DNA of 22,848 nucleotides from Leptospiraceae bacterium UBA2033. Lineage in GTDB: Bacteria > Spirochaetota > Leptospiria > Leptospirales > Leptospiraceae. The notes under the pieces were generated by a model that worked only from the letters and a program-made list of their open reading frames with translations, was not told the DNA's origin and searched no databases. The first letter of the stretch is position 1. Each line of letters begins with the position of its first letter. The DNA lies in contig DDBL01000082.1 in NCBI GenBank assembly GCA_002333425.1, positions 16,419-39,266 on the forward strand. Direction: 5' to 3'. This document shows positions 1 through 6,556 of the stretch, piece by piece. Both the position numbers and the translations under genes were made by a program.

Positions 1-533
1 GTTGTATTTGTGTTAACGGTTGTATTTTTTTCGATGGTTTCTTTTTCTGATTTGAGAGTAACAATCGTTTTTTCTAATACTTGGATTCTATCTAATGTTT
101 GTTTTTCTGCAAACGATTTAGCAGCTAAGTCTTTTTCGACTTGTTCTTTTTGTTTTTTGGTTTCTGCTAATTCTTTTTCTAGAGCTGCAATTCTGTCATC
201 GGATGATTTACTTTGTGCATCACGAGAAGTAACACGACTCTCTTTTTCTGCTTCTAACTCTGCATTACTTTTTTTCAGGCGTTCGTTTTCTGCCTTTAAA
301 GCTTCTGTGTCTGCAGTGTATTTGGTTTGTAAGTCTGCATACTTTTTATCTAATGCTTTTTTTTGTTCCATTAGATCTTTGAGTTCTGATTTCCAGTAAA
401 AGAAGAGGGCTTCTTTTTCTTTTGGGTCTTCTGGAATTTTATCTGTTTTGGTTTCTTGTGCGATCATTAGATCATGGCTTATTACTAAAAAAACAAGCCC
501 ATAGACCAGAGAGCGAATGTACTTTTGATTCAT
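1..533 (-). CDS. Exported coiled-coil protein, N-terminal part only (runs off the left edge)
   Basis: A reverse-strand frame starts at an ATG at 533 and stays open for 177 codons to the window edge without a stop. It begins with a signal peptide (MNQKYIRSLVYGLVFLVISH... ending near residues 24-26, MIA-Q). From about residue 45 it is rich in Lys, Glu, Gln, Ala and Leu with heptad-like spacing (for example LEKELAETKKQKEQ), so it is a long coiled coil. Reverse-strand AAAGG lies about 8 bases before the ATG and serves as ribosome binding site. The next gene is divergent. I cannot name a family because the C-terminal part is missing; similar N-termini occur in envelope-associated coiled-coil proteins. 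The forward-strand open frame at 10-399 is only its shadow. Confidence 0.85.
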   Translation of the reverse strand, partial: MNQKYIRSLVYGLVFLVISHDLMIAQETKTDKIPEDPKEKEALFFYWKSELKDLMEQKKALDKKYADLQTKYTADTEALKAENERLKKSNAELEAEKESRVTSRDAQSKSSDDRIAALEKELAETKKQKEQVEKDLAAKSFAEKQTLDRIQVLEKTIVTLKSEKETIEKNTTVNTNT

Positions 534-652
534 TATATTACCTTTAAATCCTGAGAGTTGGTTTAAGCTAAAAAATTTTATAAAATAGAGTCAAGAAAGA
601 AGTTCCTTTCTCAGATAAATTTTTTTCATTTCCTCTTTACACCTTGCTTGAA

Positions 653-658
653 TAGAAT
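653..658 (+). promoter_or_regulatory. Candidate -10 element for the MORN gene cluster
   Basis: TAGAAT matches the -10 consensus at five of six positions and lies 31 bases before the first MORN gene. No good -35 hexamer stands 16-18 bases upstream, so the assignment is weak. The surrounding 155-base divergent gap is AT-rich and must hold the promoters for both this cluster and the leftward coiled-coil gene. Confidence 0.25.
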
Positions 659-688
659 ACTTTGCATAGAAAGGATTGAATATTTTGA

Positions 689-2026
689 ATGAAAAAACGA
701 CTCTACTTACAAAATAGAACATTATTTACCCTAATTCTATTAATTCTTTTTCCAGTTTCTAAATCTATCTATTCTGATGAATGTATCAGTGGAAATTGTC
801 AGAATGGACTAAGCACATTATTTTTCTCGAACGGAGACAAATACACCGGAAATTTTAAAAATGGAAAACAAAACGGTCGCGGGATGATGACGTTTGCAGC
901 AAAACCTGATGCCAGTGGAAATTTTATCTATGCTTCCAAGTATTCTGGTGAATTCAAAGAAGGGCGGTTTCATGGAAAAGGAACCATGTATTTTTATAAC
1001 GGAAGTCAATATGAAGGCGATTTTCGGGACGATAAATTTAATGGGCAGGGAATTTATATTTTCCCAAATGGAAATAAATACGAAGGCGAATTCAAAGATG
1101 ACTTTAAACACGGAAAGGGCACATTAACCTACTCAAATGGAAATAAGTATGTAGGGGAATTCAAATACGATAAGTTTGATGGGAAAGGAATTTTAACTTA
1201 TGAAAATGGGGATAGATACGAAGGGGAATTTCAAAACGAGCTCAAACATGGACGTGGAACTTATACGTTTGCGGATGGTCGACTTTATTCTGGTGGATTT
1301 AAAGAAGACAAACGTCATGGGCAAGGAACTTATATCTATGGGGGCGGAATTAAATACACGGGCGATTTTGTAGAGGAAAAATTTGAAGGAAAAGGAACAA
1401 TAACCTACACAAATGGCGTTACTTACACAGGTGAATTTAAGGACTACAAATTCCACGGAAAAGGCACAATTACTTACCCAACTGGATCCAAGTATTCGGG
1501 CGAATTTCTGGATGGGAAACCAGATGGGGAAGGTTCGTATATCTTTAATACGGGCAAAAAATACGTTGGTGGATTCAAAGATGGAAAGTTCGATGGGCAG
1601 GGAATTTTACGTTATGCCAACGGAGATGAATACGTTGGTGGATTTAAAAATGGAAAATTTGAAGGACAAGGAAAAATTACCAAGAAAAATGGGGAGACTT
1701 TCATTGTTGAATTCAAAGCAGGACTTTTTAATGGGCAAGGAACGATGAAGTATGCCAACGGTGACAAATATGTAGGTGAGTTCAAAGACGGAAAGAAAAA
1801 CGGACAAGGTCTTTTGAAGTTTAAAGATGGTGCAGTCTATGAAGGCGGATTTAAAAATGACAAGTCTCATGGGAAAGGCAGTTTGACGTTTGCTGAGGGG
1901 GATAAGTATGTGGGAGACTTTGAAAATGGAGACTTCAATGGGCAAGGCACCATGTATGACAGGGACAGCAATGTAATTTATTCAGGAAAATGGATCAATG
2001 GAGATCCCGAAGGAGGAATGAAATGA
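689..2026 (+). CDS. Exported MORN-repeat protein 1
   Basis: The 445-residue protein has an N-terminal signal peptide (residues 1 to about 28: basic MKKR start, then LFTLILLILFPVS). A short cap with two cysteines follows (C-I-S-G-N-C). After it come about 16 MORN repeats of 23 residues with the pattern Y-x-G-x-F-K-x-G/D-x-x-x-G-x-G and a partial last one. Repeats 1 and 2 are separated by an extra stretch of roughly 15 residues. MORN repeats form extended beta-hairpin solenoids; in eukaryotes they are linked to membranes or scaffolding, and the bacterial role is mostly unknown. The ATG at 689 has only a distant AAAGGA (670-675) upstream, so initiation may be weak. The stop overlaps the start of the next MORN gene (ATGA), so the two are translationally coupled. 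The product is expected in the periplasm, outer membrane or outside. Confidence 0.93.
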   Translation: MKKRLYLQNRTLFTLILLILFPVSKSIYSDECISGNCQNGLSTLFFSNGDKYTGNFKNGKQNGRGMMTFAAKPDASGNFIYASKYSGEFKEGRFHGKGTMYFYNGSQYEGDFRDDKFNGQGIYIFPNGNKYEGEFKDDFKHGKGTLTYSNGNKYVGEFKYDKFDGKGILTYENGDRYEGEFQNELKHGRGTYTFADGRLYSGGFKEDKRHGQGTYIYGGGIKYTGDFVEEKFEGKGTITYTNGVTYTGEFKDYKFHGKGTITYPTGSKYSGEFLDGKPDGEGSYIFNTGKKYVGGFKDGKFDGQGILRYANGDEYVGGFKNGKFEGQGKITKKNGETFIVEFKAGLFNGQGTMKYANGDKYVGEFKDGKKNGQGLLKFKDGAVYEGGFKNDKSHGKGSLTFAEGDKYVGDFENGDFNGQGTMYDRDSNVIYSGKWINGDPEGGMK

Positions 2027-2586
2027 GAAATAATTTAATTTTTTTGGTGTTACTATTTGGTTCAATTACAATTTCCTTGCGTGCCGGGGACTGTGTGAGT
2101 GGAAATTGTGTAAACGGTCAGGGTATAATGACATTTCCTAACGGAGATAAATACGTCGGTGAATTTAAAACGGAACGTAAAGCCGGATATGGAGTGTATT
2201 ATTTTGTCAACGGAGACAGATATGAGGGCGATTTTAAAGATGATTATCCTGACGGACATGGGAAGGCATTTTTAGCAAATGGAAACATATACGAAGGGGA
2301 ATTTAAAAATAACTTCCCAAACGGAAAAGGAACCATGCGGTATCATAATGGAAATGTCTATGTCGGAGAATGGAAACAAGGATTAAAAGACGGATTTGGC
2401 AGTATGAATTATGAAAATGGGAGTAGGTATGTGGGCGAATGGCGCAACGGAAAAAAACATGGACAGGGAAATTATACCCAGGCTACCGTTGCCTCAAATG
2501 GAGAGATTAAAAAACCGCAAAAATCCTCTGAAACCAAGATGACTGCGGAAAAGAAGTCGACTCCATTTTGGTCTGGAACGAAATAA
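2023..2586 (+). CDS. Exported MORN-repeat protein 2 (short)
   Basis: This 187-residue protein has a signal peptide (MRNNLIFLVLLFGSITISLRA), then the same cap as its neighbours (C-V-S-G-N-C). About five MORN repeats follow, and a Lys/Ser/Thr-rich tail of about 25 residues without repeats. I chose ATG 2023 because AGGAGG at 2011-2016 lies six bases upstream and the codon overlaps the previous stop as ATGA. An upstream in-frame ATG at 1990 would put eleven charged residues (MDQWRSRRRNE) ahead of the signal peptide and lies inside the previous gene. It is the short paralogue of the genes on both sides, which have about 16-18 repeats, so it may have lost or never gained repeats by unequal recombination. 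Confidence 0.92.
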   Translation: MRNNLIFLVLLFGSITISLRAGDCVSGNCVNGQGIMTFPNGDKYVGEFKTERKAGYGVYYFVNGDRYEGDFKDDYPDGHGKAFLANGNIYEGEFKNNFPNGKGTMRYHNGNVYVGEWKQGLKDGFGSMNYENGSRYVGEWRNGKKHGQGNYTQATVASNGEIKKPQKSSETKMTAEKKSTPFWSGTK

Positions 2587-2611
2587 AACTTCTATTTGTG
2601 GAGGATGAAAT

Positions 2612-3964
2612 TTGAGAAGAGATTTTTTTAGATTCTGTTTATTACTAATCCTATTGTTTTTTTTCAGTCCAGTTACTTTCGCAAGTGAATGCGTTAGTGG
2701 AAACTGCAACGATGGGCAAGGCACAATGGTCTATCCTTCCCAAGAAAAATATGTAGGGGAATGGAAAGGTGGACAAAAGAACGGGAAGGGCGTTTATTTT
2801 TTCTCTAGTGGAGACAAATACGACGGCGAATGGAAAAATGGGAATTTTTTTGGACAGGGAATTTTCACTTTTAGTGATACTGGGAAGTATGTAGGACAGT
2901 TTAAGGGAAATTCTTTTCATGGATATGGAACATTTTATTATCCAGATGGAGCAAAGTATTCCGGTCATTATGTAGGTGGAAAGAGAAATGGATTTGGGAC
3001 TTACACTTACCCAGATGGGGCAGAATACTCAGGTGAATTCAAGGACGAAAAATTCCACGGTAGAGGCAAATACAAGTATGCCGACGGAGAATTGTACGTA
3101 GGGGAATTTAAGGACGATAGGTTTCATGGCATTGGGGTTTTGAATCTCAAAAATGGAGATAGATACGAAGGAGAATTTCGATCTGGTTTAAAAGATGGTG
3201 TTGGGACGTATATTTTTGCAAATGCAAGCAAATATGTAGGGGAGTTTCACCGAGACAAATACCACGGGCAAGGAACGTATTATTATTCGGACGGTGATAA
3301 ATACGAAGGAAGTTTTAAAGACGATAAATTCAGTGGAGAAGGAATTTATACCTTTGTAAATGGAACTCAATACATAGGTAAATTTGAAAACGATAAGTAC
3401 AGTGGACAAGGAAAAGTCAATTACAGTGATGGAAATAAATACACTGGAGATTTTAAAGATGATAAATACCATGGGAAAGGAAGTTTGGTGTATGCCAATG
3501 GAGATTCCTTTGTTGGTGAATTCAAAGATGGAGAATATTCCGGTAAGGCTACGCTAACCTATGCTAACGGCGACCGTTATGTAGGAGATTTTAACAACGG
3601 GAAACGAAATGGAAAAGGTTCCTACTTCTATTCAAACGGAGATAAATACATAGGAGACTTCAAAGAAGACAAATACCATGGAAAAGGTCTTTATAGGTTT
3701 GCCGATGGAAGTCAATACAAGGGTGATTTTAAGGAAGATAGATACAATGGATTTGGGGTTTACATTTACACATCTGGGGATAAATACTCAGGAGAATTTG
3801 TAGATGATCTTCGAAATGGAAAAGGGGTTTATGTACTCTCCAATGGAACAAAATATGAAGGCGAATATAAAAACAATAAAAAAGATGGTAATGGAGTTCT
3901 TACTGATAAATCTGGAAAAGTGATTTTTTCTGGTTTATGGGTAAACGGTGAACCTCGCAAGTGA
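2612..3964 (+). CDS. Exported MORN-repeat protein 3 (TTG start)
   Basis: The 450-residue protein starts at TTG 2612 with GGAGG (2600-2604) seven bases upstream. The nearby ATG at 2605 is in another frame and stops after eight codons, so TTG is the only sensible start. It has a signal peptide (MRRDFFRFCLLLILLFFFSP, cleavage likely after TFA), the cap C-V-S-G-N-C, and about 17-18 MORN repeats (Y-x-G-E-F-K-x-D-x-x-x-G-x-G). The last one degenerates to F-S-G-L-W-V-N-G at the C-terminus. Architecture and length match MORN protein 1, and it follows MORN protein 2 by 25 bases without a terminator, so all three are probably one transcript. The family is clear; the molecular function is unknown. Confidence 0.93.
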   Translation: MRRDFFRFCLLLILLFFFSPVTFASECVSGNCNDGQGTMVYPSQEKYVGEWKGGQKNGKGVYFFSSGDKYDGEWKNGNFFGQGIFTFSDTGKYVGQFKGNSFHGYGTFYYPDGAKYSGHYVGGKRNGFGTYTYPDGAEYSGEFKDEKFHGRGKYKYADGELYVGEFKDDRFHGIGVLNLKNGDRYEGEFRSGLKDGVGTYIFANASKYVGEFHRDKYHGQGTYYYSDGDKYEGSFKDDKFSGEGIYTFVNGTQYIGKFENDKYSGQGKVNYSDGNKYTGDFKDDKYHGKGSLVYANGDSFVGEFKDGEYSGKATLTYANGDRYVGDFNNGKRNGKGSYFYSNGDKYIGDFKEDKYHGKGLYRFADGSQYKGDFKEDRYNGFGVYIYTSGDKYSGEFVDDLRNGKGVYVLSNGTKYEGEYKNNKKDGNGVLTDKSGKVIFSGLWVNGEPRK

Positions 3965-4008
3965 AAATGGATTCTTAGAATACGAAAATAAATAGAATGG
4001 ATGTTTGA

Positions 4009-5853
4009 ATGACTAAGTTTAACAACACTGATATTGGAAATGGGTTAATGGTGAAGCCGGATGATTTGTACATCTATCCTGTAAGTGAACCAATTTACAA
4101 ATTCACCGAAAAAGTCTGGTCTGCCTTTGTGAACAAAATGGTAGGTCTTACTTTTTCAAATGACAAAAATATTTTTGACCATTCGATTTTTGAAGTAATT
4201 GATGGCACCGAATTAAAAATCGTGGCATCTGCAACTCACTTCAAAATGAAAGAAATGATCGGTAAAAGGTCTTCCAAAGATATTCAAGAATTTATGACTA
4301 AAACAAAACCGATCTCGATTTTTGATGAAGGAAACGATTCAGCAAAAATTATTCAAAGAGCTATCCTAGCATTTAGTCACTCCAAAAGACCCGATGTGGA
4401 AATCATCAATTTACGTGACTCTAAAATTCACCCAAATTTACGCGTACTTTTAACGTCTACTATGCGTTATTCGGTAGGGATTACTTTAATCGTAAAAGAA
4501 AATCCAATTGGAATTCTTTGGGGAATTAGAAAAGAGAAATTAACCGAAGCTCAAAAACAAGAAATCATCATGCAATTACATACTCTATTTGATGTAATTG
4601 AATATGTAATCGCAAGGGAAGTAGACAATAACGGCGATCATTATTTTGCTAGGAAAAATATTGAGAAATCGGATACGACATCGGCTATTCACCATTTGCT
4701 TTACACTGTCCAAGAAACACAAAAAGATCCAGTAACTTCTATCATTGCTCAGTCGCATAAATACAATGTAATGTACAGATTAGATGCAAGTTTTATTGTC
4801 CCAACTGCGGGTGGATATTCTGTGAGTCTAAAACATTTTGCGCGTGAGAATATGAATGAGACGGGCAAGATTATTTTAATGATTCCTGGATTTTTTTGCA
4901 GAAGATCTGTTATGGACAAACTTGCAAGGGAAATGGCTCTTCGTTATGGATATAGAGTTTTTTGTATGGATATGCGTGGAAGATCCAAATACACAATTCC
5001 AAAAGATGAGGCTAACAAGACTTGGACTCTTGACGATTATATCCAAGATGATTTTCCGGCTGTAATCAATTGGCTTGCTCTCAACTACCCTGGACAAAAG
5101 ATTGTGGTCATGGGGCACAGTATGGGTGGGATGATTCCACGATTTTACACAGGCGCCTATGAAAAATTAAAACAGCTTCCTGGTAAATCCAATCTTCCAA
5201 ATCCGTATGAATATGTTGCGGGAATAGTTTCGATTACTTCTCCTAATTACATGAATTTGGAATCGCAAATATTAGGAATGGATATGATTAAAAGTGGAGT
5301 GAAGTTAATTTCTAATAAAGCGATATACGATACACTTTTTAATTTGGTTTCGTTTCCTGTTCACAGCACTGTAAATTCGATTGATCTAAATAAATTCTTT
5401 CGATTTATTTTAAATTTTCATTCTTCTCTCAGACAATTTTCTTTTTCTGTTAGTTCTCAAATTGTAAACTTAAATGACTTTATTGGTTATAAACAAATTA
5501 CACCACCAGAATGGTATTTTTTTGTGGAGGATGTATTTTGTGAAGAGTCGATTAAGGTATTACTTCAGTTTTTACGATCTCAACTTGGGCACGATAAAAG
5601 TTTTTGGTCGTATGATGGAAATATCAATTATACGCAGGAACAAAACGATAACTTTGAAATGCCAATTTTCTCAGTCATTGGAAATTTAGATAAAATTGTA
5701 CCAGCCGAAACAATTGAAGATGTACTCAATTTACCAAAACCAAAAAATAAGAAAGTGGCAAGGTATGACCAAGGACATTTGGGAATTATTTTTCACCATG
5801 ATACTGTCCAAGATATTACCAAACAAGCAGACGAGTGGATAAGAGAATTGTAA
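4009..5853 (+). CDS. GAF-like domain fused to an alpha/beta-hydrolase (lipase/esterase type)
   Basis: This 614-residue protein has no signal peptide. Residues about 20-205 look like a GAF-type sensory domain, best seen in the C-terminal part (GITLIVKENPIGILWG, then a long helix). Residues about 250-614 are an alpha/beta-hydrolase: a strand leading to PGFF (293-296), D-M-R-G-R-S at 321-326, the nucleophile elbow G-H-S-M-G-G with Ser371, Asp561 in G-N-L-D-K-I-V-P, and His590 in Q-G-H-L-G. The full Ser-Asp-His triad is therefore present, and the substrate is likely a lipid or ester (inference). It follows the MORN genes by 44 bases with no terminator, so co-transcription is plausible. The ATG at 4009 has only a poor ribosome binding site. 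An in-frame ATG at 4048, preceded by GGAAATGGG, is a credible alternative start. Confidence 0.9.
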   Translation: MTKFNNTDIGNGLMVKPDDLYIYPVSEPIYKFTEKVWSAFVNKMVGLTFSNDKNIFDHSIFEVIDGTELKIVASATHFKMKEMIGKRSSKDIQEFMTKTKPISIFDEGNDSAKIIQRAILAFSHSKRPDVEIINLRDSKIHPNLRVLLTSTMRYSVGITLIVKENPIGILWGIRKEKLTEAQKQEIIMQLHTLFDVIEYVIAREVDNNGDHYFARKNIEKSDTTSAIHHLLYTVQETQKDPVTSIIAQSHKYNVMYRLDASFIVPTAGGYSVSLKHFARENMNETGKIILMIPGFFCRRSVMDKLAREMALRYGYRVFCMDMRGRSKYTIPKDEANKTWTLDDYIQDDFPAVINWLALNYPGQKIVVMGHSMGGMIPRFYTGAYEKLKQLPGKSNLPNPYEYVAGIVSITSPNYMNLESQILGMDMIKSGVKLISNKAIYDTLFNLVSFPVHSTVNSIDLNKFFRFILNFHSSLRQFSFSVSSQIVNLNDFIGYKQITPPEWYFFVEDVFCEESIKVLLQFLRSQLGHDKSFWSYDGNINYTQEQNDNFEMPIFSVIGNLDKIVPAETIEDVLNLPKPKNKKVARYDQGHLGIIFHHDTVQDITKQADEWIREL

Positions 5854-5872
5854 GCGTTTCCTTAAATTCTAG

Positions 5873-5905
5873 TTGTATTTCCATCTAGTTAATTAGGAAA
5901 TACGA
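5873..5905 (+). promoter_or_regulatory. Inverted repeat covering the ribosome binding site of the DUF457 gene
   Basis: GTATTTCC (5875-5882) and GGAAATAC (896-903 of the same thousand, i.e. 5896-5903) are perfect 8-base inverted repeats with a 13-base loop. A G-T pair and one more A-T pair extend the stem outward. The right arm contains the AGGA that should serve the ATG at 5908. In RNA, the stem would hide the ribosome binding site; in DNA, it could be an operator. It has no T-run after it, so it is not a normal terminator for the hydrolase gene. Confidence 0.4.
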
Positions 5906-5907
5906 AT

Positions 5908-6546
5908 ATGGCTATATTTATTACACATGGAATTTTTGCTTCTCTCTTTTCTTTTCTATGGAGAGAGAAGAAAACGAAGTTTACAGTGTTTATCCTCTTG
6001 TTTTTGGCTTCTATTTTACCTGATATCGATTTTATTTTCGATGAGAAAGGATCTGGGATGCTAACTCATAGAGGATTTACCCACTCTATTTTTTTTGCTG
6101 CTGTGACTGGTGTAGTATTTTCCGCCTTTTTTTTGTCTGTGGTAAAGTCCTTTGGACAATCTCTTCTTTTGATGCTGATTTTTTTCTTAGCGTCATTTTC
6201 TCATACTTGTTTAGATGCGATGACAGAGGCAAGTTATGGAGTTTGTTTTTTTTGCCCTTTTAGTGATGAGAGATATTTTTTCCCATTTACTTTGTTTTCT
6301 TCCTATACAACAGGTGTCTCCAAAAAAGGATTTCGATCTGGGTTAGGAAATAGTGTATGGATTACTTTACTTCCTGAAATTCTTTTGGTTTGGATTCCTA
6401 CTTTCGCTGTGTATGGGATTACCTCTTATCTTGGCAACAAATCACTCTCCAAGTTAAGTAACAATACCTATAAGCCAATTTCCTCAAAGCCAAAAGAAGT
6501 TTCTAGACCTATCCCCAAAAAATACCCAACTCAAAAAAAGAGATAA
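5908..6546 (+). CDS. YdjM/DUF457-type membrane protein, predicted metal-dependent hydrolase
   Basis: The 212-residue integral membrane protein has four or so hydrophobic segments (about 25-45, 60-80, 83-100 and 148-172). It carries the motifs of the YdjM/DUF457 family: His7 near the N-terminus, L-P-D-I-D at 37-41, H-R-G-F-T-H-S at 54-60 and S-H-x-x-L-D at 98-103. These His and Asp residues are thought to bind a metal in this family; in Bacillus and E. coli, members are DNA-damage-inducible inner-membrane proteins of unclear substrate. The C-terminus ends in a basic, Pro-rich tail (KPKEVSRPIPKKYPTQKKR). The gene follows the hydrolase by 54 bases and converges with the sensor ATPase gene with a one-base gap. 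Confidence 0.87.
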   Translation: MAIFITHGIFASLFSFLWREKKTKFTVFILLFLASILPDIDFIFDEKGSGMLTHRGFTHSIFFAAVTGVVFSAFFLSVVKSFGQSLLLMLIFFLASFSHTCLDAMTEASYGVCFFCPFSDERYFFPFTLFSSYTTGVSKKGFRSGLGNSVWITLLPEILLVWIPTFAVYGITSYLGNKSLSKLSNNTYKPISSKPKEVSRPIPKKYPTQKKR

Positions 6547-6556
6547 CTTAGCTCTT
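6532..6556 (-). terminator. Weak intrinsic terminator for the hflX-surE-sensor operon
   Basis: Read on the reverse strand, AAGAG (6556-6552), a nine-base loop and CTCTT (6542-6538) are followed by further Ts. The stem includes the stop codon region of the sensor ATPase gene. It is only five pairs long, so it is modest, but it sits where a terminator is expected between two convergent genes. Confidence 0.4.

Noticed and set aside
10..399. Forward frame of 129 codons at the left edge
   Set aside because: It lies antisense to the reverse-strand coiled-coil gene, which has a signal peptide and a start site; the Ser/Phe/Leu-rich translation is its shadow.
818..1945. Long open frames on the reverse strand inside the MORN genes (also 2651-2968 and 3188-3472)
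   Set aside because: They mirror the repetitive codon content of the MORN repeats, lack ribosome binding sites, and have hydrophobic, family-less translations.
1990..2022. Earlier ATG for MORN gene two
   Set aside because: It would place charged residues before the signal peptide; ATG 2023 has an ideal ribosome binding site and stop-start overlap.
689..3964. CRISPR array or other non-coding tandem repeat
   Set aside because: The 69-base period is a coding repeat; units are adjoining, diverged and lack unique spacers.
3965..4008. Terminator between MORN gene three and the hydrolase
   Set aside because: The only inverted repeat (ATTCT/AGAAT) has a one-base loop and no T-run, so I treat the genes as possibly co-transcribed.
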